A stretch of 64,000 bases of DNA from Mesorhizobium sp. Pch-S (GTDB taxonomy: Bacteria; Pseudomonadota; Alphaproteobacteria; Rhizobiales; Rhizobiaceae). Numbering within the stretch: position 1 is the stretch's first letter; every line of letters starts with the position of its first letter. Positions 46,187 through 55,047 of the stretch are shown piece by piece. The stretch spans positions 4,797,501 to 4,861,500 of the forward strand of contig NZ_CP029562.1 of NCBI RefSeq assembly GCF_004136315.1, given 5' to 3'. The notes below the pieces were generated by a model. It did no database searches. It was not told the DNA's origin and saw only the letters and a list, made by a program, of their open reading frames with translations. The translations under genes were made by a program, and so were the position numbers.

Positions 46187-47137
46187 ATGACCAATCAACT
46201 GAAAAGACTGCTGCTCGGCGAACAAGGCCTCGTCGTCATCTTTGTGCTCGCCTTCGCACTGGTATCGCTGCTCGTCCCGAACTTCCTGACCGAGCGCAAC
46301 ATGCTGGGGCTCTTCCAATCCGTGGTCACGGTCGGCATCGTCGCCTGCACCATGATGCTATGCCTGTCAGCGCGTGATTTTGACCTCTCGGTCGGGTCCA
46401 CGGTGGCGTTTGCCGGCATGGTCGCCGTCATGGTGTCCAATGCAACGGGCTCGATTGCTGCAGGCTTGTTGGCGGCGCTCGCCTGTGGCGCAGCGGTCGG
46501 GTTCATCAACGGCTTCGTCATTGCCAAATTTCATATCAACGCCCTGATAACAACGCTGGCCACCATGCAGATCGTGCGCGGCCTGGCGCTGATCGCATCG
46601 GATGGCAGGGCTGTCGGCATCAACGATCCGAACTTCTACCAGCTGGCTCTGTCCAAGCTGTTCGGTATCCCGACGCCGATCTGGGTTCTGGTGGTGCTGT
46701 TTGCCATTTTCGGCTTCGTGCTGAACCGGACCGTGTTCGGCAAGAACACGTTGGCGATCGGCGGCAATCCCGAGGCTTCACGCCTTGCCGGAGTGAATGT
46801 CGACCGGACCCGCATCTGGATATTCGCGCTTCAGGGCATGGTCTGCGGCATTGCGGGCGTGTTGCTTGCTTCGCGGATCACCTCCGGTCAACCCAATGCG
46901 GCGGTTGGCCTCGAGCTGTCCGTCATATCCGCCTGCGTGCTGGGCGGTGTGTCGCTGGCCGGAGGCAGGGCGACGATGTCGGGCGTCATTGTCGGCGTGA
47001 TGATCATGGGCATCGCGGAGAATGCGATGAACCTGCTGAACATCCCGGCCTTCTACCAGTATATCGTACGCGGCATCATCCTGCTGCTCGCCGTGCTGCT
47101 CGACAATCTGAGATCGTCAGCACTCGGGCGGCGCTGA
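46187..47137 (+). CDS. araH: Sugar ABC transporter permease AraH
   Basis: A 316-residue inner membrane permease of the CUT2 class with about eight to ten helices. Typical segments are LSARDFDLSVGSTVAFAGMV, FINGFVIAKFHINALITTLA, GGNPEASRLAGVNVDRTRIW and the GGVSLAGGRATMSGVIVGVM loop. It forms the membrane channel for the sugar bound by AraF. It follows araG by 10 bases and precedes the SDR dehydrogenase by 25. Confidence 0.95.
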   Translation: MTNQLKRLLLGEQGLVVIFVLAFALVSLLVPNFLTERNMLGLFQSVVTVGIVACTMMLCLSARDFDLSVGSTVAFAGMVAVMVSNATGSIAAGLLAALACGAAVGFINGFVIAKFHINALITTLATMQIVRGLALIASDGRAVGINDPNFYQLALSKLFGIPTPIWVLVVLFAIFGFVLNRTVFGKNTLAIGGNPEASRLAGVNVDRTRIWIFALQGMVCGIAGVLLASRITSGQPNAAVGLELSVISACVLGGVSLAGGRATMSGVIVGVMIMGIAENAMNLLNIPAFYQYIVRGIILLLAVLLDNLRSSALGRR

Positions 47138-47162
47138 CGGTTACCCCCGATCGGAGCCCCAC

Positions 47163-47942
47163 ATGACTGAGCGACTGCTTGGAAAACGTATTCTGATCAC
47201 GGGTGCCGCCCAGGGTATCGGGCTTGCGATTGCCCGCGCCTGTCTGGCGGAGGGAGCACGGCTGTTCCTGCTGGATCAGGACGGCGGGCTTCTCCAGAAA
47301 AGTGTCAGCGATCTGGGTGCGCCGACCGGCATGGTCGCATCGGCAGGGGTGGACATCACCGACGCGGACGGGGTCCAAGCAGCTGTGCAGGATGCGGCGA
47401 ACCGGATCGGCCCACTCAACGCGCTCATCAACAATGCCGGTGTGAATGTGTTTCACAGGCCGTTGGAGACAAGCGAAGCGGAATGGTACCGGGCGCTCGA
47501 CGTCAACGTCAAAGGCGCATGGAATTGCTGCAAGGCGGTGTTACCCGGCTTGATTGAACAGGGCGGCGGAGCGATCCTCAACATCGCATCAACGCACAGT
47601 TTCACCATCATTCCAGGCACGTTTCCCTATCCGGTGGCGAAACATGCCTTGCTTGGCCTGACGAAGTCGCTGGCGCTCGAATATGCCAGTCAGGGTATCC
47701 GGGTGAATGCGCTGGCTCCCGGATACGTGGAGACGCAAAAGGCAACAGACTATTGGAACAGCTTCGAGAATCCCCTGGCAGCCCGAGCTGCTACCATGGA
47801 ACTGCATCCAGGCAAGCGGATCGCCTCGGTCGCGGAAATCGCTCACGCCGCCGTCTTCATGATCTCCGACGAGTGCCCCTTCATGAATGCTGCGACGCTG
47901 GTCGTCGACGGCGGACTGAGCCAGCTTCAGCATCCTGCGTAG
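47163..47942 (+). CDS. SDR dehydrogenase, probable sugar 1-dehydrogenase
   Basis: A 259-residue classical short-chain dehydrogenase with cofactor motif TGAAQGIG (13-20), NNAGV, the Ser of NIASTHS and the active-site YPVAK (Tyr156, Lys160), ending in the usual VVDGG. As last gene of the araFGH operon it probably oxidises the imported aldose (L-arabinose, D-galactose or D-fucose) to its lactone, giving the aldonate used by DgoD. Substrate is an inference from context only. Confidence 0.85.
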   Translation: MTERLLGKRILITGAAQGIGLAIARACLAEGARLFLLDQDGGLLQKSVSDLGAPTGMVASAGVDITDADGVQAAVQDAANRIGPLNALINNAGVNVFHRPLETSEAEWYRALDVNVKGAWNCCKAVLPGLIEQGGGAILNIASTHSFTIIPGTFPYPVAKHALLGLTKSLALEYASQGIRVNALAPGYVETQKATDYWNSFENPLAARAATMELHPGKRIASVAEIAHAAVFMISDECPFMNAATLVVDGGLSQLQHPA

Positions 47943-47995
47943 CAATGCTGGCAGACCCTTGTCGGCCAACCAGTCGAAACAAGCAGATGACAGCG

Positions 47996-48030
47996 CATAA
48001 AGCCGACAGGACTACTCTGTCGGCTTTATG
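47996..48030. terminator. Terminator after the sugar operon
   Basis: CATAAAGCCGACAG (47996-48009), loop GACTACT, and the exact complement to 48030. The stem of 14 pairs has A/T ends in both directions, so it can serve both the sugar operon and the convergent gene at 48040. Confidence 0.75.
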
Positions 48031-48039
48031 CAATCTCGA

Positions 48040-48474
48040 TCAGCAGTCGCCGTTGAAGAAGCAGTCGTCGTCACGACGCTCGCGGTAGCGACGGTCATAG
48101 TAAGGGTCGTAGCGACGCGGTTCGACAACCGGAGGTCCGAACGGGTCATCGGAGTAACGACGTACCACCCGACGGCCCGGCGAACCTTCGCCGAACACAG
48201 CGCGGCAGCCACCGTCAACCCAGATCGTACCTGAGCCGCGATCATAACCCCAGGTGCGGTTGCGGATGCAGGGACTGTCCGATTTCTGTCGCACGATGAC
48301 GGCGGAACGGAAATCGGCTCGGCATTCATTGTACTGATCACCGTCGGACGAGCACGTGACCGTGCGTCCGGCATTGGCCGGCAAGGTGGAAACCCCCATA
48401 AGGGCTGCAAAACCAATCAGGGAAGCGGCAGCTATCTTGATCACGGTGCGATCTCTTTTTCCGTATGTGCTCAT
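48040..48474 (-). CDS. DUF3011-like exported protein
   Basis: A protein of about 144 residues with a signal peptide (VIKIAAASLIGFAALMGV, cleaved after PANA). The mature part VTCSSDGDQYNECRADFRSA, WGYDRGSGTIWVDGGCRAVF matches the DUF3011 Cys pattern (CSS...C...C...GCRA), followed by an Arg/Asp/Tyr-rich tail ending in CFFNGDC. Function is unknown; it is likely periplasmic with disulfides. The start is uncertain: ATG at 48474 or the GTG 36 bases further in, which has AGAGA upstream. Confidence 0.75.
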   Translation of the reverse strand: MSTYGKRDRTVIKIAAASLIGFAALMGVSTLPANAGRTVTCSSDGDQYNECRADFRSAVIVRQKSDSPCIRNRTWGYDRGSGTIWVDGGCRAVFGEGSPGRRVVRRYSDDPFGPPVVEPRRYDPYYDRRYRERRDDDCFFNGDC

Positions 48475-48670
48475 TTTATAAAATGTCCTAGGCCGTACAA
48501 GGTGGCGCAGGGTAATGACGAGGCGATTATCCCAATCGGATTCTGGCATTTTTCGAACAGCGGAATTCACGAATGCACCGCCAAATGTAACGGATTGCGA
48601 GATGCCACTTTATCAACGCAGTATTGCCGCTACATTGCGGGCACATTTCAATCCAATGGTTTCGGGGTAA

Positions 48671-51600
48671 ATGCTCGCCCGCCTGTTTGTGATTTTCGGT
48701 GGCCTTTTCGTGCTGGCGCTGCTTGCGGCGCTGGTGGTGCCGCCATTTGTCGACTGGACGGGCTATCGGGCCGATTTCGAGCGCGAGGCGAGCACCATTC
48801 TCGGCCGCAAGGTGACGGTAAAAGGTAGCGCAACGGCGCGACTTTTGCCATTTCCATCCGTAACGTTCACCGACGTTTCGGTGGCTGGCAGTGCAGGTGG
48901 GGAACCTGCGATGACCGTCGAGACTTTCTCGATGGATGCCGAACTCGCGCCGTTCCTGCGTGGCGAAGTGCTGATTTTCGACATGCGCCTGGTGAGGCCG
49001 AAAGCGATTATCAGCGTCGCAGCGGACGGTAAGGTGGACTGGACGGCGAGGCCGTCTTCGCCCTTCGACCCCGCCCAGGTGGCGATCGAGAAACTGACGG
49101 TGACCGATGGAGCGGTGGAACTGCGCCAGGAAGCAAGCGGGCGCGTCACCACGGTATCGGACATCAACGCTACTGTGTCGGCGAAATCTCTGGCCGGCCC
49201 ATGGCGCGCCGAAGGCGCGTTGAAGGCCGACGGGGTTGCGACGCGTCTTTCGCTGACGACCGGCAAAGCCGACGGCGCCGGCAGGATCGCACTTCGGATC
49301 AAGGCCGATCCGGACGGCTATCCGTTGTCAGTTGAAGCCGACGGCAATGCCGGCGTCGAGAACGGAAGGGCGCTTTATTCCGGCCAGTTCAAGCTTGTGG
49401 GTGACAATAGTGCCCAGCTTGCCGCCGCAAAGCCGGATGGTGGATCGGCGGAGGCCGGTGCCAAAGCGCCTCCCACCTATCGGGTAAGCGGCAAGTTCCA
49501 ACTCGACCATAGCAAACTCGCAGTCGAAGAATTTCGCCTGGAGACCGGACCGCTCGACAACCCCTACACCGCTGACGGCAAGGCTTCGGTCGATCTTGGC
49601 GCTGATCCGCGCTTCGCAATCGAGGCGAGTGGCGCACAAATCCAGTTCGAGGAAACGCCCGGCAAGGAGGGGACAGCTGCATTGCCGCAGCGCATAGCGG
49701 CGCTCGAGCGTGTGCTTCTGGCTTTGCCAAGACCGGTGATGCCCGGCTCCGTCGAAGTAAAATTGCCGGCGATGGTGGCTGGCGACACAACCATCCGCGA
49801 CGTTGTGGTTTCCGCCGAACCTGTCGCAGGCGGATGGGCGGTGAAATCCCTGGCGGCGCTTTTGCCCGGACGCACCACACTGGAGGCCAACGGACGGCTT
49901 GGCGTTGACGGAGAGGTGCGTTTCACCGGTTCGCTTCTGCTTGCGGTGGCCCAGCCTTCCGGTTTCGCGGCGTGGTTGTCGCAGGATGTCGATGAAGCCG
50001 TTCGGCGCCTCCCGACCGCGGGGTTCAGCGCAAAAGTCGATCTGACCGACGCGCGGCAGAAATTCGACGATCTCGAACTGGTGCTGGGAAAGGCAAGTTT
50101 TCACGGCAGTCTCGATGCCACCCAGCCTGCGGAAGGCAAACCGGCCGTGGTGACGAGATTGGAAGGGGGAGCGCTTGATGTCGAAGGGTTGACAGCCTTT
50201 GCCGCGCTTTTCGTTTCGGACAAAGGGGTGAACCGTTTCGCGGACGCCGATCTCGACGCTGCGATCAAGGCGGGCCCGGTCGATGCCTGGGGTTTTTCGG
50301 CTGAGAAGCTCGATACGGCTTTGCGACTGCGGGCCGGCATGCTGGAGATCGACAAGCTGTCGGTCGGCGGGCTGGCGGGGGCGTCGATCAGCGCCACTGG
50401 CCGTATGAAGGATTTTCCGAAAGGACCGACCGGCAGTCTGGACGCTTCGCTGCTGGCATCCGACCTTGCACCGTTGATCGATGCCGCAGCCAAACGCTTT
50501 CCCGACAGTCGGCTGCTCACGGTGCTTTCCGAGCGTGGCAAGGCCTATCCGGGTCTGTATCGGGATACACGCCTCGATGTGGTGATGAGTGCTGCGGACA
50601 ATGGGGATGGCACCACCGGGCTGGCGCTTTCCGGCAAGGGAACAAGCGGCGGTTCCGCGCTGTCGGTTTCACTGTCGGCGCATGGACAGCCAGGCGAGAT
50701 GGCAAAGGCGCCATTCTCGCTGACTTTCGATGCCAAGAACCCTGATGCCGCCGCGCTTCTCGCCTTGTATGGTCTGCCAGCGCTGCCGCTTGGCATGGTC
50801 GGCGAGGCGACGACCGACATCACCGCCAGAGGACGCTTGCCGAGGGAGTCGCGACAGCCTTCAATCTCTGGGGCCCCGATCTGCGTGCGCGCTTCGACGG
50901 TACGTTGACCGACACGCCACAAGGACTGGCGGCCAAGGGCAAGGTGGCGCTCGACACGGCTGATATCGAACCCTGGCTGATGACGACGGGCGTTGCACTG
51001 CCCGGCATGGGGTTCGGCGCTCCCGTGGCGCTTGCCGCCGAAGCCGACTATCGCAACGGGCGGGTCGCTGTTTCCGGCCTTAAGGGAAGTGCAGCCGGCA
51101 CCGCCTTGTCCGGCGATGTGGCTGCAGAATTCGATGCTGCCAAACCGCATCTGAGTGGACAGCTGGCACTGGACACGCTCGATCTCCATCCGCTGGCGGC
51201 AATGCTGTTTGGCAATGATGCACTGTCTGGCGACGGCACGAACTGGCCGAAGACGCCTTTTGCCTCCAGGCCGATGCTGCAGATGACCGCCGATCTCGAA
51301 CTGGCGGTGGTGAAACTGCTGGCCGGTCCGCTGATAACGGCAGACGACGCGATGTTGTCGCTGAAACTTGCCGATGACGGGCTGGGCATCTCGAAGCTGA
51401 AGGCGAGGGTGTTCGGTGGCGAAATCACCGGTCTGTTCGATTTGAAGAACAACGATGGCACCGGGTTGCTGAGCGGCCAGGCGACGCTAGCGGGTTCGGA
51501 CCTCTCCAGGCTCCTGCCCGCATCGGGCCTTTCGGGTGCAGGTACATTTACAGCGAGTGCGACCACGAGCGGCAAGTCCATCGATGCGATGGTGTCTTCG

Positions 51601-52479
51601 CTTGCCGGTTCAGGTACGGCTTCGCTGAAAGGCATAACGGTTGCCAATCTCAATGCCGACGCGCTGCCGGCGCTGCTTGCGAAGGCCGATGGCATTGGTC
51701 GGGACATCGATGCACCGCGCACGGCAGCTTTCGCCCCGGGCATCGCCGGGCAGGGCTCCTTCGTCGCGCGCGACGCCGACATAGCCTTCACATTGGCCGC
51801 CGGTGTGCTGCGCGCGCCGCCGATGAGTTTCGAGACGCCGACGTCTTCCTTGTCGGCGGAGATGTCCGCCGATCTTGCGGCAGGCACAGTCGCGGCCCGG
51901 GGCACGGTCACCTACAAGGCCGGCAACGAGGCTTTGATCGGCTCGGATCCGGCATTGAACTATAGTGTCGATGGCCCGATCGAGGCACCGATACGCAGCT
52001 TCGACAGCGCGCCGCTGGCGCAGTTCCTCACCCAGCGCGCATTGGAGAAAGAACAGCGGCGGGTGGAGGCCATGCAGGCCGTATTGCTGGAAAAGCAACG
52101 ACTGCGGCGCGAGGCCCGCTACTATGCCGATCTGCAGGAGCAGCGGGATCGTGCGGAGGAAGAAAAGCGCCGCATCGAGGACGAGAAACGCAAGGCTGAG
52201 GAAGAGGCGCGGCTGAAGGCGGAAAACGAAGCCAGGGCTGCCGCGGAAGCGAAGGCCAAAGTCGAAGCCGCAGAGAAGGCGCGGGCTGAAAAGGCTGCTG
52301 CGGACGCTGCCGAAGCAGAGCGGCGCAAGGCCGAAGCAGCAATCCGCGCGGCACAGGAGGAAAGGACAAAGCTGGATGCCGAGCGCCAGACAACCGTTCC
52401 GGCCCAAACCGCCCCAAGCGCTCCGGCGGGCAAACTCCAGCCGTTTTCGATCCAGGATTTCCTGAAAACGTTGCAATAG
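48671..52479 (+). pseudogene. AsmA family envelope protein gene split by a frameshift
   Basis: The first frame (48671-50908) begins with a membrane segment (LFVIFGGLFVLALLAALVVP) and the AsmA N-terminal domain (ASTILGRKVTVKG). It leaves the conserved frame at 50832: after TARG the -1 frame continues TLAEGVATAFNLWGPDL and runs to 52479 without a stop. One missing base explains this. The second half has AsmA C-terminal strands, then a Glu/Lys/Ala coiled coil (about 52040-52390) and a short end (FSIQDFLKTLQ). AsmA-like proteins span the periplasm and help lipid transport or outer membrane assembly. About 1,269 residues would result if intact. Confidence 0.85.
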
Positions 52480-52491
52480 GTGTGTTGCACA

Positions 52492-52512
52492 GTCAAACCT
52501 TGACGGTTTGAC
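52492..52512 (+). terminator. Hairpin after the AsmA-family gene
   Basis: GTCAAACC (52492-52499), loop TTGAC, GGTTTGAC (52505-52512): perfect 8-base stem 12 bases after the stop, without a T-run. It may end transcription only partly, or mark the 3' end of the mRNA. Confidence 0.4.
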
Positions 52513-52541
52513 GCGGATCCATGTGCTTGGAGGAACCGGGC

Positions 52542-53048
52542 ATGAACATGAGCGCTGCAACGGTGCGATTGGCCGGCAAGGACGATGTCGCTGCCTTCAA
52601 AAACATAAGGCTGGAGGCACTGCGGCTGGAGCCGGCTGCCTTTGCCAGCCGGCTCGGGGATTGGGAGGCGCTGCCGGACGAAGAATGGCTGCGGCGGATA
52701 ACGAGTGGCACGGTCCTCATCGCATTTCGAAACGGTGAACCGGTCGGTCTGATGGGCCTGTTGCGCGAGCAGTCGGCAAAATCGCATCATCGTGCCACGG
52801 TGGTCATGGTCTACGTACGGGCAAGCGAGCGTGGTACCGGGACGGCCAGGGCTTTGCTGGAGGCGTTGACGAGACTCGCGCGTGATGCCGGTATCCTGCA
52901 ACTGGAACTGACTGTCAGCATCGACAAGCCGGCGGCACGACGCTTCTACGCACGCGAAGGCTTTGTCGAAATCGGCCGCCTGCCTGCCGGATTGATCGAC
53001 GAGGGCCGCGAGATCGATGAAGTGATGATGGCCAAACGCATCGGCTGA
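52542..53048 (+). CDS. GNAT family N-acetyltransferase
   Basis: A 168-residue acetyltransferase. The acetyl-CoA-binding motif A is visible as VVMVYVRASERGTGTARALL (Q/RxxGxG/A pattern: RGTGTA), and motif B includes LTVSIDKPAARRFYAREGF, typical of the family end. The substrate is unknown. The ATG at 52542 lies eight bases after GGAGG, which decides it over the open frame from 52521. It follows the AsmA gene by 62 bases and has no clear functional partner. Confidence 0.88.
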   Translation: MNMSAATVRLAGKDDVAAFKNIRLEALRLEPAAFASRLGDWEALPDEEWLRRITSGTVLIAFRNGEPVGLMGLLREQSAKSHHRATVVMVYVRASERGTGTARALLEALTRLARDAGILQLELTVSIDKPAARRFYAREGFVEIGRLPAGLIDEGREIDEVMMAKRIG

Positions 53049-53075
53049 TGAAGCTGTGCGGCTCCGAAGATCGCT

Positions 53076-53309
53076 CTACCGAGCGATTTCGCCCGAACCC
53101 CGCTTCAGCCAATCCAGGACGTAAAGCCGCAGTGCCGATGACAGATTGGCTTCGCGCGGGCGCTGTTCGTCGATCTCGGCCACCAGTGCCGCGAGGGTGA
53201 GCCCGCGGTTTTCAGCGATTGCAGCGAGCTCTTCGGAGAATGGCTTTTCCAGCGAGTAGGACGTGCGATGGCCGCGTATGGTGACGGACCGTTTCTCGAC
53301 CAGACTCAC
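53076..53309 (-). CDS. Ribbon-helix-helix domain protein
   Basis: A 77-residue protein with an RHH_4-type ribbon-helix-helix: strand KRSVTIRGHRTSYSLEKPF, then helices EELAAIAENRGLTLAALVAE and LSSALRLYVLDWLKRG. Such proteins bind DNA as dimers. It lies six bases after the DUF4169 gene in a three-gene operon headed by sspB; this trio is common in rhizobia. Its target is unknown. Confidence 0.82.
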   Translation of the reverse strand: MSLVEKRSVTIRGHRTSYSLEKPFSEELAAIAENRGLTLAALVAEIDEQRPREANLSSALRLYVLDWLKRGSGEIAR

Positions 53310-53315
53310 GCGCGC

Positions 53316-53522
53316 TCAGTCCTTGTCCTGCGCAGAGGTGTCAGAAGTCGACTCGCGGCGATGTCCTTCAATGAGGCGCTCGGCTTTTTCCGCCAGCAAT
53401 CTATCTCGCTGCTTTTCATTCTTGCTGCGGCCGTGCAAGACACGATTCTGTTCGGCCGTAGCGGCGCGCTGCTCGCGCACCTTGCCCTTCCTGAACTGGC
53501 GGAGATTGACGATCTCGGCCAT
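53316..53522 (-). CDS. DUF4169 family protein
   Basis: A 68-residue highly charged, probably helical protein: MAEIVNLRQFRKGKVREQRA, followed by AEQNRVLHGRSKNEKQRDRL and an acidic tail. This is the DUF4169 pattern (start with NLRQFRK). The function is not known. It lies 11 bases after sspB and six before the RHH gene. Confidence 0.85.
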   Translation of the reverse strand: MAEIVNLRQFRKGKVREQRAATAEQNRVLHGRSKNEKQRDRLLAEKAERLIEGHRRESTSDTSAQDKD

Positions 53523-53533
53523 GAGGTTCCGGA

Positions 53534-54067
53534 TTACTTCTTGCGGAAAGCGTCGAGCGAAACGACTTCGGCACCCTTGCCGGAGGCGGGCTCGTCGGCT
53601 GCTGGCTTCTCGGGCTCGGCCGCAGCTTTCTTCTTCGACTCGGATTTCTTTTCGGGAGCAAGTGCGACAGGCTCGACCGCCGGCTTTTCTTCGACCTCAT
53701 CTGCCGTCTCGGTCCGGACATCGAATTCGAGTTCGAAATTCACCGACGGATCGTAGAAGCCGCGCACTGCAGAGAACGGGATTTCCAGCTTTTCCGGAAT
53801 GTCGGAGAAGGACAGGCCAACCTCGAAGCCGGCTTCCGTTACCTTCAGATCCCAGTACTGGAACTGGATGACGATGGTCATCTGCTCGGGATAGCGCTCG
53901 CGCAGGCGTGATGAAATGCGCACGCCCGGCGCGCCCGTCAGGAAAGTGATGAAGAAGTGATGGTTGCCCGGAAGGCCGGTGCGTGCGACCTCCGCCAGCA
54001 CCTTGCGCATGACGCCGCGCAAAGCTTCCTGGGCCAGGATGTCGTAGCGAATGTGGTCGTCGGCCAT
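53534..54067 (-). CDS. sspB: SspB family ClpXP adaptor
   Basis: A 177-residue protein. The N-terminal about 120 residues form the alpha-type SspB domain (LRGVMRKVLAEVARTGLPGN, HHFFITFLTGAPGVRISSRL, MTIVIQFQYWDL), which binds ssrA-type degradation tags. The Ala/Glu/Lys-rich linker and C-terminal VVSLDAFRKK motif should dock on ClpX. It delivers tagged proteins from stalled ribosomes to ClpXP. The ssrA gene that encodes the tag lies near 60.5-60.9 kb in this window. First gene of the sspB-DUF4169-RHH operon. Confidence 0.93.
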   Translation of the reverse strand: MADDHIRYDILAQEALRGVMRKVLAEVARTGLPGNHHFFITFLTGAPGVRISSRLRERYPEQMTIVIQFQYWDLKVTEAGFEVGLSFSDIPEKLEIPFSAVRGFYDPSVNFELEFDVRTETADEVEEKPAVEPVALAPEKKSESKKKAAAEPEKPAADEPASGKGAEVVSLDAFRKK

Positions 54068-54202
54068 ATGCCTGGGCGGTTCCGTTGAATCGTCCGCATA
54101 GCTGTAATCAAGCTTGGCGGGCTCGTAAACCGCATATAGACGGCGCCGGCCCAGTGGCCAACACCAAAGCCGTCTTTGGGTGACGCTTTCGCGACTGTGT
54201 CG

Positions 54203-54883
54203 TCAGGCCAGTGCGGCCTCGCGCTGGCGAGACGCCGGTTGGCGAGCACCATAGGCGCGCAGGAAAGCTCGTACGCCATGCGTAGCCGACTGCAGGACTT
54301 CTTCCTGGCTTGGTTGAATGCCCATCATGAATTCGATCTGCAGCTCGGCATTGATCAGGCCGACGAAATGACGGGCAGTCACGTCCGGGTCGTCGATGGC
54401 GAGATGACCAGCGAAGGCGAGACGCGCAAAACGCGCGGCAAGCGCTGGCAATGTCGTACCAGGACCATTCTCGCGCCATTCGGCGAACAATTCAGGGTAA
54501 CGTTCGCCCTCGGTCTGGATCAGCTTGCGCAGGAATTTGCCGTCGCGGCTGCAGATGCAGTTGCGGTTCATGCGCACGGCGTAGCCGATCAGATCCGCCT
54601 CGAGATCCTTGGGCTGGTCGGGGAAGGTGGCCAGGGTTGCGAAGATGCCGGCATTGCAGCGCTCGGTCAGCTCGCGCACCACTGCGACGAACAACTTTTC
54701 CTTATCGCCGTGGTGATTGTAGACGGTCTGGCGCGAAACGCCTGCTTCCGCAGCGATCAGGTCGATATTGGCACCAGCGAAACCTTCGCGGCAGAAAACC
54801 GACATGGCAGCATCCACGATCGCAACCCTTTTGGCTTCGTGGCCGCGCGGCGGAAAACTGTCAGCAGCAATCGTCTGGCTCAT
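54203..54883 (-). CDS. TetR/AcrR family regulator of the adjacent exporter
   Basis: A 226-residue repressor with an N-terminal helix-turn-helix (VAIVDAAMSVFCREGFAGAN, IDLIAAEAGVSRQTVYNHHG) and a TetR_C-type ligand domain. It diverges from an MFS multidrug exporter. A perfect 18-base palindrome with 7-base arms lies over the -35 region of its own promoter (TTGTCT, 17 bases, TATATA), which implies control of both genes. Inducers are unknown, probably the exported drugs. Confidence 0.92.
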   Translation of the reverse strand: MSQTIAADSFPPRGHEAKRVAIVDAAMSVFCREGFAGANIDLIAAEAGVSRQTVYNHHGDKEKLFVAVVRELTERCNAGIFATLATFPDQPKDLEADLIGYAVRMNRNCICSRDGKFLRKLIQTEGERYPELFAEWRENGPGTTLPALAARFARLAFAGHLAIDDPDVTARHFVGLINAELQIEFMMGIQPSQEEVLQSATHGVRAFLRAYGARQPASRQREAALA

Positions 54884-54890
54884 AAAAATC

Positions 54891-54929
54891 TATATAGCCG
54901 TGATTGACAATTTAGACAAGAGTGTCTAA
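54891..54929 (-). promoter_or_regulatory. TetR promoter and TTAGACA operator
   Basis: On the minus strand TTGTCT (54919-54914), 17 bases, TATATA (54896-54891) forms a sigma-70 promoter for the TetR gene. The palindrome TTAGACA-AGAG-TGTCTAA (54912-54929) covers its -35 element. A TTGACA at 54904-54909 on the plus strand may belong to the exporter promoter. Confidence 0.7.
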
Positions 54930-55047
54930 TTTTCTGGACTATAAGATTTAGAGATGCGGCGTTTTTCGTGTCGGCATCTCAAGGGATGGAACGTCCTTGG
55001 GTTAGACGCCGCAGCGCGGCAGTAACCGGATTTGAAAGAGCCATATC

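Noticed and set aside
50820..50850. Programmed frameshifting in the AsmA-family gene.
   Set aside because: There is no slippery run at 50832, and the family is not known to use frameshifting.
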